A stretch of 64,000 nt of DNA from Desulfomonilaceae bacterium (GTDB lineage: Bacteria > Desulfobacterota > Desulfomonilia > Desulfomonilales > Desulfomonilaceae): the NCBI GenBank assembly GCA_031082285.1, contig JAVHLK010000002.1, forward strand, positions 1 to 64,000, given 5' to 3'. Below are positions 1 to 8,273 of this stretch, piece after piece. Position numbers and translations under genes: made by a program. Positions within the stretch are counted from its first letter, which is position 1, and every line of letters starts with the position of its first letter. The notes beneath the pieces were generated by a model. The model had not been told where the DNA came from, ran no database searches, and was given only the letters and a program-made list of their open reading frames with translations.

Positions 1-1
1 C

Positions 2-223
2 AAGGACTTCCCCACGGTTCGGAGGAAGCGACGTCTTGCATGGGTATCGCTTGTACTGGGGATTGGCGTCGTTCTCGTGAGATGGTTCGCCATCGTCGAT
101 CCCCTCAATATGGCCGACCCATATGTGACGGCGTACCTGGTTGGGATCTTCGCGCTCGCCGCGTTGGTCGGTTACGTGGGGTTTCTGGGCGGGAAGCTGA
201 CATTCCCGTACGAATCACACTAG
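2..223 (+). CDS. C-terminal fragment of a membrane protein
   Basis: This is an open frame entering from the left edge, with 73 codons before a TAG. It begins with a basic stretch (RRKRR) followed by a hydrophobic segment (about residues 11-28). A short polar loop (DPLNMADPY) leads to a second hydrophobic segment, and the frame ends with FLGGKLTFPYESH. Two membrane spans and the GG-K-L-x-F-x-Y ending resemble the tail of small DUF2231-like membrane proteins, but the fragment is too short to assign a family. The real start lies outside the window. Coding is supported by the hydrophobic pattern and the stop position, nothing more. Confidence 0.5.
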   Translation, partial: KDFPTVRRKRRLAWVSLVLGIGVVLVRWFAIVDPLNMADPYVTAYLVGIFALAALVGYVGFLGGKLTFPYESH

Positions 224-475
224 CGAAGAGTGAGCCCATCCCGTCAATACTGCGCCGCGCTGCGTTAAAGCGTGTGACGAGAGTGAGGCGGCATGATCGA
301 CGCCGGCCGATGTTGACCCACATGCCTCGGTCCCGAGGTATCCCTAAGAGTAAGGAACACCGATTCAGCATGCCATGCAAGGGGATGTTCATGATCGGAC
401 TCATTGCCGCACCCTTCAATGCGCGGCGCCGTGCCACGCTCGACTTTCGACATATAGCAAACCAGAGTCCGTGGA

Positions 476-1435
476 ATGACGGAATCTGATGCACGTACAA
501 GCAGCGAGCCTCAGCAGCGAAGCCCGGTAACGTGGAAACTCTTTCTTGGCCTGTCACGCACTCCCCACGGAGTGCTCGATCTTGCCACCCCGGCTATGGC
601 GGCACTGCTGTGGCTCGGTCATTTCCCCCCGACTTCCATCGTGATCGTGGGTCTGATAACCGCGTTTTCAGGGTATACGGCGGTGTATGCCTTGAACGAT
701 CTGGTCGATCACCGCGTGGACAAAGAGAGACTTCGCGTGCGGGATCGCTCTTCGAGGCGGTTCGATGTGGACGAGATCATGGTGCCGCATCCTGTGGCTC
801 AGGGAATGCTGTCGTTTACGAGCGGGCTTTCCTGGTGCTTGTTCTGGGCTGCGCTCGCGCTCGTAGGCGCGTGGTGGCTGAATCCCGTATGTGCCGTACT
901 GTTCGTCCTTTCGGCTGCTTTGGAGGCAATCTACTGCAAACTCCTTCGGATCACGCACCTCAAGATCGTCGCGTCGGCCGCGGTGAAGTCCATCGGGGGA
1001 CTGGCCGGAGTGCTGGCCGTCGATCCCCACCCCTCGCCGGGGTTTGCCGCGGTGCTCATGCTCTGGCTCGCGGCCTGGGAAGTGGGCGGTCAAAATATTC
1101 CCAATGATATGGTAGACATGGAGGAGGATGCCGGGGTTTCCGCACGCACCACACTCACCGTGAAAGGCGTCCATGAGGCGGTATTTCGGCTTGTGGCGGC
1201 CGTATCCATGGCGGCCGCGTGTGGTACGGCCGTGTACTGGTTTGCCGGGGACGGAATCGGTATGCTGTATCCCGTCGGCGCGGTCCTCTTGGGGTGGAAA
1301 CTTCTCCTGGAACCTGCGCGATGCGTCTATCACGATCCGGGAACCACGTCGGCGGAAACACTCTTTAATCGGGCGAGCTACATGCCGCTGTGTTTCCTCG
1401 TGCTGGTCGTGGTCTCCATGTATATAAGACTCTAA
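476..1435 (+). CDS. UbiA-family prenyltransferase
   Basis: A 319-residue integral membrane protein of the UbiA superfamily, which transfers prenyl chains to aromatic or other polar acceptors at the inner membrane. The first Asp-rich motif is NDLVDHRVD near residues 73-81 and the second is NDMVDMEED near residues 209-217. About eight hydrophobic segments fit the usual all-helical fold. The acceptor cannot be read from the sequence. A methyltransferase follows 130 bases downstream, a pairing seen in quinone-type pathways, but no other quinone gene is visible. The start has only a weak ribosome site, so it could be a little different. Confidence 0.85.
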   Translation: MTESDARTSSEPQQRSPVTWKLFLGLSRTPHGVLDLATPAMAALLWLGHFPPTSIVIVGLITAFSGYTAVYALNDLVDHRVDKERLRVRDRSSRRFDVDEIMVPHPVAQGMLSFTSGLSWCLFWAALALVGAWWLNPVCAVLFVLSAALEAIYCKLLRITHLKIVASAAVKSIGGLAGVLAVDPHPSPGFAAVLMLWLAAWEVGGQNIPNDMVDMEEDAGVSARTTLTVKGVHEAVFRLVAAVSMAAACGTAVYWFAGDGIGMLYPVGAVLLGWKLLLEPARCVYHDPGTTSAETLFNRASYMPLCFLVLVVVSMYIRL

Positions 1436-1564
1436 ACTGTCCGTCGGCCGCCGATCCTCGTGTCAAACGAGGCATACACGGCCACATTGACCTCATGCCG
1501 GCACGCGCATCGGCAGGGAACCGTCAGGGAGGCGCCCATCGATCTCCATTCCACGAAAACGCAG

Positions 1565-2179
1565 ATGCTGATGAATTGGCCGGAACGGGTGTGGATATAT
1601 AGCCCGGTTCGGGTTTTCTTTCAGAAGCGTGAAGTGAACAAATGGTTGAACCTGACCGGTCCGGTACCGGTGAGGAACGCGCTTGAAATCGGCTGCGGGC
1701 TGGGCAAAGGAGCTCAACTCCTGGTAGATGAAATGGGCTTTCAAAGGGTCTTCGCGTTCGATCTGGAAGATCGTCTGGTGCGCCGTGCCAATCGCCGCTT
1801 GCCGGACCGGTATGCGGACAAGATCACGTTCTTCACGGGGGATGCTCAGGATCTCCCTTTCGAGGATTCGGTGTTCGACGCGGTGGTGAACTTTGGAATC
1901 ATACATCATGTCCTCGATTGGCGGCGTTGTATTCGCGAATTAAGCCGCGTGACCCGCCCCGGAGGCTTGTTCTATTTTGAAGAAATCTACCCGGGACTAT
2001 ACGCCAACTTCATCCTCAAACGACTCGTGAAACATCCGACCGAAGATCGTTTCCACGAAGATCAATTCCTCGACAATCTGGCTGAAAACGGTTTTCATTT
2101 GTGTGAGGGCGTGAGGACGGGATCCAGGCACGGTATTGTGGGTGCGGCGCGAAAGCACATCGCGTCCGCGTCGGAATAA
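1565..2179 (+). CDS. class I SAM-dependent methyltransferase
   Basis: Encodes a 204-residue protein with a Methyltransf_11-type Rossmann core. The SAM-binding motif I is LEIGCGLGKG (about residues 40-49). An acidic residue (FDLED) ends strand 2, the motif II region is GDAQDLPF, and VTRPGGLFYF follows. An upstream GTG at 1460 would add 35 residues of poor composition. I prefer ATG 1565 because the conserved-looking NWPERVWIYSPVR begins right after it, although no clear ribosome site precedes either start. Its position behind the UbiA gene suggests methylation of a prenylated or lipid-like product, which is inference only. Confidence 0.8.
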   Translation: MLMNWPERVWIYSPVRVFFQKREVNKWLNLTGPVPVRNALEIGCGLGKGAQLLVDEMGFQRVFAFDLEDRLVRRANRRLPDRYADKITFFTGDAQDLPFEDSVFDAVVNFGIIHHVLDWRRCIRELSRVTRPGGLFYFEEIYPGLYANFILKRLVKHPTEDRFHEDQFLDNLAENGFHLCEGVRTGSRHGIVGAARKHIASASE

Positions 2180-2250
2180 CCGAAAGGTATGGTGTGGAAC
2201 CGGTCTCGACGGATCTTGCCGGAAGATTCCCGCCTCTCAGGTATGACGGC

Positions 2251-2285
2251 GGGCGGCGGCACCGATCCTCCTGCCGCCCTTTGCC
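2251..2285 (+). terminator. GC-rich hairpin after the methyltransferase gene
   Basis: GGGCGGC (2251-2257) and GCCGCCC (2273-2279) can pair as a 7-bp stem, followed by only three T residues. It lies about 70 bases after the methyltransferase stop and before the next gene's ribosome site. It could be a weak terminator or simply a palindromic spacer. Confidence 0.3.
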
Positions 2286-2400
2286 AAAGCATTGTACGCG
2301 CGGATTTTTCCTCGTCTTGTCGGGCTGTTGACGGAAATGAGAGATAATTGTGAATCCGTCTCACACTTTGTGCGTCCTAATGGATAAGGAGGGACGAACC

Positions 2401-2628
2401 ATGAATACCATGACGGATCACGAGTCGAGGCTTAAGGAACTTATGCGTTGCTGGAACAACAGGATAGATCGACTGAGATTTGACGCGGAGCAGGGAGGTC
2501 CCGAGGTCAAGAAGAAGAACAGCGAAGAGATAAGCGTGCTGGTGCTCAATAGGGAAGCCGCTCGCAGGGGCCTCTTGACTCTCGCCGACGTTGAACCCTG
2601 TTTTGCCGAGCAGAACGCGGGTGCATGA
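2401..2628 (+). CDS. small hypothetical protein
   Basis: A 75-residue soluble protein with no family I recognise. The start is well supported: AAGGAGGG lies 7-8 bases before ATG 2401. The sequence is charged and helical (HESRLKELMRCWNNRIDRLRF, then a KKKNSEE segment), with an alanine/arginine-rich second half (NREAARRGLLTLADV). It sits 130 bases before the FAD oxidase gene and could be co-transcribed with it. Nothing in the sequence gives a function. Confidence 0.6.
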   Translation: MNTMTDHESRLKELMRCWNNRIDRLRFDAEQGGPEVKKKNSEEISVLVLNREAARRGLLTLADVEPCFAEQNAGA

Positions 2629-2761
2629 CGGTCGGTGCCGCCGCGCGGCGGGTCCTTTCAGGAGGCCCGCGTACCTGTCTCTCGTTTGCACCGTACTCAC
2701 TCTGACGGGACGATTGTCGTTGAAGTCGGCAATGCCTCAAGAAGCTCGAAAGGTCTCAAGC

Positions 2762-4366
2762 ATGCAAGACTTTCTGCGTGAGCTTCGTGATTTGCACATG
2801 CCCGTTATGGAGCGGGACTTTGAGAACTATCTCAAAGACGAGTCACGATTCACAGGGCACGCGTCCGCGGTAGTTCGGGTCCGAAACGCCCGAGACGTGA
2901 TCGCCGTGGTGAGGCCGGCCAATCGGTGGAGCATACCGCTGACGGTGGTCTCCGGGAAGACATCGGTGACCGGAGGGCCAGTGCCGCTGGGAGGGGTGGT
3001 ACTCGACGTACGGGGTCTGGATTCCATCGACCCGGAAGATCCCACGCGAGTCGGACCGGGCGTGATCCTGAGTGAATACAAGCAGTGGGTGGAAGCACGA
3101 GGTCTCTGTTATCCCGTAGATCCGACATCGGAGGATTCCTGCACCTTGGGGGGCAATGTCGCGTGCAACGCGTCCGGGGCATCGAGCTTCCTGTACGGCC
3201 CCACGCGAACGTACATACAAGGGCTTACGGTAGTGCTTCCCACGGGAACCCGGCTCAGTATCGACCGAGGAGATGTGGTGAGCAGAGACGGGATCTTTCA
3301 TGTTCCGGGAGTGCTGTTGGCCCCGAAGCAGGAAGATGAATTGGTGATACCCGTGCCGAGAACGGGGGTGCCTCCGTGGCACGTGTGCAAGAATTCCGCC
3401 GGCCTCTTTTCAGAGGATCCCATGGATCTGGTCGATCTGTTCATCGGCAGTGAAGGTATCCTCGGGATAATCACGGGCATCCGAACAAGGCTGCTGCCCC
3501 GCAGGAATCCCCGTTTCTCAATTATATTCTACCCGCCGGACCTTGACACGACCGTTCTGATGGTTCAGATCCTGCACCGGTTCAAGAGATTCTTCCACGA
3601 CGGTGAGGTCGCGTTGGCCGGAGACATCGACGAGGCTCTTGTGGGACTCACGAGCCGGCCACAGGAGAACTGGCAGGATCGCTTCTCGGGCTTGGTGCCC
3701 ACCTGCATCGAGTGGTTGGGCTCCTCCACGGCTCCCATTCTCTCGGCCGATCGGTCACGAAAACTCGGGAACTCGTATGGCGCCTTGTGCGTGGAACAGG
3801 AGTACCCCCAGGGAAGCGATCCGACGGACACGGCTTCGCAATGGAATGACCTGCTGGAGGAGATCAACGGTTTCATGGGGGACGGTCGACGAACCGTAGT
3901 GAGCGAAGTCGCGGTCGATGAGAAGCATATACGTCAGATCAAAGAGGAAAGGCACCGCATTCCGGAAAAGATGAACGAGTCCGTCAAGCCCGGCATGGTG
4001 AAAATCGCCACGGATTTCGCCGTGCCGATGAGCCGCCTCAAGGACCTTCTGTCCCTGTACGATGCAGAACTCCCGAATGGAAAATCCTACGTGTTCGGTC
4101 ACATCGGCAATGCGCACGTCCACGCCAACATGATCCCGGAAAACGATGACGAAGCACGGGAATTTCGCAGCATTTATCTGAACATGGCTCGAAAGGTCTG
4201 CCGACTCGGCGGCAGCGTGGCCGGAGAGCACGGCATAGGGAAACTGAAACGCGAAGTCCTCGCAATGATGATCGGGAGCGAGGGTATCGAGGAAATCAGG
4301 AAAGTGAAGAGAGTCCTTGATCCCAAAGGTCTGCTCAATCTTCAGAACATGGTTTCATGGGTCTGA
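2762..4366 (+). CDS. FAD-binding oxidase, GlcD/D-lactate dehydrogenase family
   Basis: A 534-residue flavoprotein with an N-terminal FAD_binding_4 (PCMH) domain and a C-terminal FAD-oxidase_C domain. Such enzymes oxidise 2-hydroxyacids such as glycolate or D-lactate. Visible motifs are SGKTSVTGG and LGGNVACNASGASS in the FAD domain, then HIGNAHVHAN and GGSVAGEHGIGK near the C terminus, which carry the His and Glu residues typical of the active site. GAAAGG 8 bases upstream supports ATG 2762; ATG 2732 is an alternative. No iron-sulfur partner (GlcE/GlcF type) is adjacent, so the electron acceptor and substrate are open. Confidence 0.85.
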   Translation: MQDFLRELRDLHMPVMERDFENYLKDESRFTGHASAVVRVRNARDVIAVVRPANRWSIPLTVVSGKTSVTGGPVPLGGVVLDVRGLDSIDPEDPTRVGPGVILSEYKQWVEARGLCYPVDPTSEDSCTLGGNVACNASGASSFLYGPTRTYIQGLTVVLPTGTRLSIDRGDVVSRDGIFHVPGVLLAPKQEDELVIPVPRTGVPPWHVCKNSAGLFSEDPMDLVDLFIGSEGILGIITGIRTRLLPRRNPRFSIIFYPPDLDTTVLMVQILHRFKRFFHDGEVALAGDIDEALVGLTSRPQENWQDRFSGLVPTCIEWLGSSTAPILSADRSRKLGNSYGALCVEQEYPQGSDPTDTASQWNDLLEEINGFMGDGRRTVVSEVAVDEKHIRQIKEERHRIPEKMNESVKPGMVKIATDFAVPMSRLKDLLSLYDAELPNGKSYVFGHIGNAHVHANMIPENDDEAREFRSIYLNMARKVCRLGGSVAGEHGIGKLKREVLAMMIGSEGIEEIRKVKRVLDPKGLLNLQNMVSWV

Positions 4367-4444
4367 GCAAGGATCTCCGGGGGCAGCGCGTGACGCGTCC
4401 TACCCGTGGCTTTCGCGGAAACCGTCCGAGCCCGACCCGCTCTT

Positions 4445-6214
4445 TCACGTGTCCACGCCGTAGGAGATTCTTGGGGCTCTCTTCCGCCGGGACAACCTTC
4501 GGTAAAGGGTACTAAGGCTGATGCCGAGGTGTCGAGCTGCTCGTCTCTTGCCTTCCGTAGTTTCCCCGAATGTCTGAAGGGCCGTCTGAATGTGCTCGTA
4601 TTCCATTTGAGCAAATGTCGTGAGATCACTGCGGGTCGAACCGGTCGAAGCCGCTCCCGCGAACTGCGGCCGAAAGGTCGAGGGCAGGTCCCGGATCGTC
4701 ACGAGCCTGTCCCGCACCATGTTCATTGCGAATTCCACCGTGTTTCTCAGCTCCCTGACATTTCCGGGCCAATCGTAACCCATGAGAAATTCCAAAGTTT
4801 CGGGAGAGAAGCCCCGGAAGTTGCGTCTCGGTAAGATCTTCTTCAACTGTTCCGTGAAATGTTCTATCAGGAGAGGAATATCCTCGACTCGTTGCCTCAA
4901 GGGCGGCACGACCAGAGGAACTACCGCAAGACGGTAATACAAGTCCTTAAGGAACCGATTCTCTTTCACGGCTTGCTCCAAATTGATGTTGGTCGCGGCC
5001 AAGACTCGGACGTCCACTCGTTCCTTGCGCTCGTCCCCAAGTCTCTGGAGTTCTCCCTCATCAAGAATCCGGAGCAGCCTGGCCTGATTGTCCAGAGAGA
5101 GGCGTCCCACCTCATCCAAGAAAATGGTTCCACGGTGGGCAAGCTGGAATTTGCCGGATTTCCCCTTTTTTCTCGCTCCGGTGAAAGCTCCCGGGGCGTA
5201 CCCGAAGAGTTCGCTCTCAAATAGAGTATCGGGAATCGCCGCGGAATTGACGGTTTCAAAAGGCCCGGCCCACCGTCTGCTCGCCTCGTGAATGTGGCGT
5301 GCGGTCACCTCCTTGCCCACGCCCGTTTCCCCAAGTATCAGCACGGTGGAATCGCTTTCCGCCACGGATGAGGCCTGATCCTTGAGCCGGACAATCGCTT
5401 CGGACGTCCCAACAATCACGGACGGGCGTGGTGCGCTGAGAGGGCATCCTTTCCATGTTCGACGGGACCGTTCCATATGGCCGAGCACAATCAGCCGGCC
5501 CACCAGGTCACGACCGTCGGATACCGGAAAGTCTTCGCTCCTCAGATCCTTCAGTCCTCCGGCCCAATCCCGGTCGAGCCGCCCGGCCCCGGGACTCCCC
5601 GACTTTGCCGATTGCCTCACGGGCGGCGAACCGCCGGCATCACGTACGATCTTCCCCAAAGGCAACAATTGCTCGGATCTTTCGTTCATGTTGAGGATAC
5701 GGTAGTCGGGTGACGTCAAGATAATCCCCTCGTCAATGGCATTGATGAACTCCCTGGTCTTGGGATGACTCAGAATCCGGTGCAGGTCGAGATCTTCGGT
5801 CTCCCATACGAAATCCAATCGCTGAGACAATTCGGACAGAGACGAGGATCGCTCGATCATGGCCCTTCGTTGATCGTCGGAAAACCCGAGGAAGCCGATG
5901 AGTCCCTTGATCCTATTGTCCTTTATGATGGGGCGACACATGACCATGGAGTAGGGGCAAAGGGTCCTGTATTCGCAGCGATAACACTGCTTGGTGTAAC
6001 GTGGTTCCGTGACCAGTTGGCTTGCCGCGTCTGTGATGGTGACGTCCACGTATGAGTCCGTCGGTCGCTTGGACCCGATATTGGCGCGATAAGGCCCGGT
6101 GCCGGCCACGGCCACCTTCATGTCGTCGACAAAAAAGACCTCGACCCCCAAGGACAATTGAATGACCTCGGAGAGTGCCTGGAGGGTTTTTTGATGACGA
6201 AGGAGATCGCTCAT
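4445..6214 (-). CDS. sigma-54-dependent transcriptional activator with GAF-like and PAS-like sensor regions
   Basis: A 589-residue enhancer-binding protein. The N-terminal sensor (residues 1-140) contains a cysteine cluster, C77-x2-C80-x5-C86-x6-C93. A PAS-like segment (about 150-245) begins REFINAIDEGIILTSPDYRI. The AAA+ core has Walker A GETGVGKE (295-302), the sigma-54 contact loop GAFTGA (342-347) and Walker B IFLDEVG (364-370). A Fis-type helix-turn-helix (about 553-575) closes the protein. A start at 6214 is preferred to one further upstream because AGGGGGAA lies 7 bases before it. The gene diverges from the acyl-CoA dehydrogenase cassette, which carries a sigma-54 promoter and is the likely target. 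The effector is unknown; the cysteines could bind metal or an Fe-S cluster. Confidence 0.92.
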   Translation of the reverse strand: MSDLLRHQKTLQALSEVIQLSLGVEVFFVDDMKVAVAGTGPYRANIGSKRPTDSYVDVTITDAASQLVTEPRYTKQCYRCEYRTLCPYSMVMCRPIIKDNRIKGLIGFLGFSDDQRRAMIERSSSLSELSQRLDFVWETEDLDLHRILSHPKTREFINAIDEGIILTSPDYRILNMNERSEQLLPLGKIVRDAGGSPPVRQSAKSGSPGAGRLDRDWAGGLKDLRSEDFPVSDGRDLVGRLIVLGHMERSRRTWKGCPLSAPRPSVIVGTSEAIVRLKDQASSVAESDSTVLILGETGVGKEVTARHIHEASRRWAGPFETVNSAAIPDTLFESELFGYAPGAFTGARKKGKSGKFQLAHRGTIFLDEVGRLSLDNQARLLRILDEGELQRLGDERKERVDVRVLAATNINLEQAVKENRFLKDLYYRLAVVPLVVPPLRQRVEDIPLLIEHFTEQLKKILPRRNFRGFSPETLEFLMGYDWPGNVRELRNTVEFAMNMVRDRLVTIRDLPSTFRPQFAGAASTGSTRSDLTTFAQMEYEHIQTALQTFGETTEGKRRAARHLGISLSTLYRRLSRRKRAPRISYGVDT

Positions 6215-6256
6215 GGTCGTGTTCCCCCTGTCGGATGAGACGTGAGACGTCTTGAC

Positions 6257-6286
6257 ATGGTAATGCAAATTGGGGGGATTTGTCAA
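6257..6286 (-). promoter_or_regulatory. possible sigma-70-type promoter for the activator gene
   Basis: On the minus strand, a perfect -35 TTGACA (6286-6281) is followed after 18 bases by TACCAT (6262-6257), which matches 4 of 6 positions of the -10 consensus. It lies about 45 bases before the activator start codon. Constitutive low-level expression of the activator from such a promoter would be normal for this family. Confidence 0.4.
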
Positions 6287-6323
6287 AATGAGAAAAGTTC
6301 CCACTTTCTCGCCTCCTGTTGTC

Positions 6324-6346
6324 ATTGTGCGAACCGCCGGCACAAT
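6324..6346. promoter_or_regulatory. inverted repeat, candidate enhancer site for the sigma-54 activator
   Basis: ATTGTGC-N9-GCACAAT is a perfect 7-bp inverted repeat in the divergent spacer. Its centre lies about 137 bases before the start point predicted from the -24/-12 promoter at 6446, which is the usual distance for a sigma-54 enhancer site. A second, weaker repeat GACCGA-N14-TCGGTC sits at 6403-6428. Confidence 0.45.
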
Positions 6347-6445
6347 AATCGCCTCCGCACTTTCATCACACTGCAAGCCTCTATGTATGGCTCCGGAATC
6401 ATGACCGAAATGTGACGCCGTGTCGGTCGCACAGTCCCCACATTG

Positions 6446-6461
6446 TGGCACGAAACTTGCC
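6446..6461 (+). promoter_or_regulatory. sigma-54 (-24/-12) promoter
   Basis: TGGCACGAAACTTGCC matches the TGGCACG-N4-TTGCW consensus at every position but the last. GG and GC have the required spacing and the site points towards the acyl-CoA dehydrogenase cassette. Transcription would start near 6472, leaving a leader of about 400 bases before ATG 6871. The divergent sigma-54 activator gene makes a functional promoter likely. Confidence 0.75.
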
Positions 6462-6471
6462 TCTTACCAAT

Positions 6472-6864
6472 CCGGTCGGTCTTTTCAGAACATCCCCTGA
6501 TTCACGTCGCATTCGGGATCCCATCCCGTGGCGGAACCCGCGAGATTTCGCCGATACGCCGCGTGAGCCACGCAGACCGAGCGGACGTACTCGGCCCGAC
6601 CGGAAAAGGCGAACCCGCGATGGATTCCCTATAGTGAAGGACGACCGCGCGGCAGTAAGAGAACTTTCTTCATCATGTTGCCGCGGGACAAACAGTTCAT
6701 GGGTTCCACGACATTTAACCTGTAGGTGGTTCTCCGAGAAAAGCCGCTGAAGAAGGATCGCCGGTTGAACACCGTGCGGCACGGGGCCGATTACGGAACG
6801 GTTGGGTCCGATCGATTGGCCGCAATGCATTCCCGCACGAAACAAGACTCTTTCCCAGGGAGGA
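6472..6864 (+). other. long untranslated leader of the sigma-54-controlled operon
   Basis: Almost 400 bases without a convincing gene separate the predicted start point from the first ribosome site. Short hairpins are visible, for example CGGGAT/ATCCCG at 6514-6528 and a CCGAG/CTCGG pair around 6570-6590. I see no known riboswitch. The length is unusual and could hide a regulatory structure or a second promoter. Confidence 0.35.
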
Positions 6865-6870
6865 ATGGAT

Positions 6871-8223
6871 ATGGTCCACGATGAATACTACAAGCTTCTG
6901 GCACCCGAGTACAAATACACCCGGGCATTTTGCACCGAAGATGAAATCCGGATGGCCGAGACGATCCGGAAGTTTGTGAACAAGGAGATCATGCCGGTTC
7001 GCCGGGATTTGGAAGGCGGCTGGCACCGGGATGAGGAGTTGGCTGTTCGGACCCAGCACGCCTTGTACGCAAGACTGGTGGAGCTTGGGGTCACCAAGTC
7101 CAGCCTGCCGACGAAGTACGGGGGACTGGGCCTTTCACCGGTGGTGCGCCAAATGGTCAATGAAGAGCTGTCACGCGGGGACATCGGTTTGGGAACCTTG
7201 GTGGGAAAGATCCATTGGATCGTCTCCTTTATGCTGGCCGCACAACGGGATGACCTGCTGACGGAGTTCGCCCCCCGCATCGTGGGCGACGAGTCGTGGA
7301 CCGCGTGCGTGGCTATTACGGAGCCTGCCGGCGGTGCCAATTTGGAGGACCCGGCGCAGGAGTTTCGAACCGTCCGGACCATTGTCAAGGAGGACGGGGG
7401 CGATTACGTGATCAACGGTCACAAGATTTGGCCCGGTCCCGCCGGGCCTCTCGAGCGCTTTCAGAGCCCGAAAATGCAGGGACACCTTGGCTATTGGACC
7501 GTGTGTACGTCGGATCCGGCCAAAGGACCGGAAGGTGTGGCTCTCATCCACATTCCCCCCGACGCCGAGGGCATGACTTTCTCAAAGCCGTACGAAAAGA
7601 TGGGGTTCTGTTGGAGCGACGATAACGTCGACATCTACTTTGATAACGTCCGAGTTCCCAAGCGGTACAGGATCGATACCGAGCCGGGACAGGGCGCGCA
7701 CATAGTCAAGGGCTACGTCATCGGGCTGGGACGGCTGGCTGGAGCCGCCCGTCTGACCGGATTGTCGCAGGCGGCCCTGGAAATCGTCCTTAACGCGGCG
7801 AAGCACCGGGAGATAGTCGGCCTGCCTCAGCGCGAACGCTCTTTGTTCGCCACGTATTTGGCCGAAATGTTCCGGTCCATCGACCTGGCTCGACAGTACT
7901 ACCTCTCCGTGACCTGGCAGGTCATGAACCCCGACATATACGGGCCTCCATGGTCGCCGGAGATGCTCGCAAAATTCTCCGCGGCCCGCTCTTTCGCCGG
8001 GGATTGCGCGAAATTTGTGTGCAATGTGGCCATGGAGATGATGGGCTCGTATGGGTACGCCTACGAGTTCAACCTGGAAAAGTACATGCGCGATTACAAG
8101 ATCGTGCAGATGTGGCTCGGAGGGGCGCACAGAGATCGCCTGGACATCGCGCAGGGGCTTTACGGACCGTTCAAGTGGGGCGGCTTCGAGGAGTGGGAGA
8201 AGAAACAGGGTTTGGGAGGATGA
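6871..8223 (+). CDS. acyl-CoA dehydrogenase family protein
   Basis: A 450-residue flavoenzyme of the acyl-CoA dehydrogenase superfamily, longer than the usual 380-400 residues. The FAD-contacting segment is TACVAITEPAGG (about 144-155), and the C-terminal helical domain runs from about residue 275. The segment that usually reads YEGT and carries the catalytic glutamate here reads MWLGGAHRD (414-422), so the base must lie elsewhere or the reaction differs. GGGAGG 7 bases before ATG 6871 decides the start over ATG 6865. It is the first gene of the cassette behind the sigma-54 promoter. The substrate is unknown, and no electron-transfer flavoprotein is adjacent. Confidence 0.85.
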   Translation: MVHDEYYKLLAPEYKYTRAFCTEDEIRMAETIRKFVNKEIMPVRRDLEGGWHRDEELAVRTQHALYARLVELGVTKSSLPTKYGGLGLSPVVRQMVNEELSRGDIGLGTLVGKIHWIVSFMLAAQRDDLLTEFAPRIVGDESWTACVAITEPAGGANLEDPAQEFRTVRTIVKEDGGDYVINGHKIWPGPAGPLERFQSPKMQGHLGYWTVCTSDPAKGPEGVALIHIPPDAEGMTFSKPYEKMGFCWSDDNVDIYFDNVRVPKRYRIDTEPGQGAHIVKGYVIGLGRLAGAARLTGLSQAALEIVLNAAKHREIVGLPQRERSLFATYLAEMFRSIDLARQYYLSVTWQVMNPDIYGPPWSPEMLAKFSAARSFAGDCAKFVCNVAMEMMGSYGYAYEFNLEKYMRDYKIVQMWLGGAHRDRLDIAQGLYGPFKWGGFEEWEKKQGLGG

Positions 8224-8273
8224 GCAGTGCCGCAGCGTGCGGCTCGAATCTCGTCGCCTCAGGAGGGAGACTC

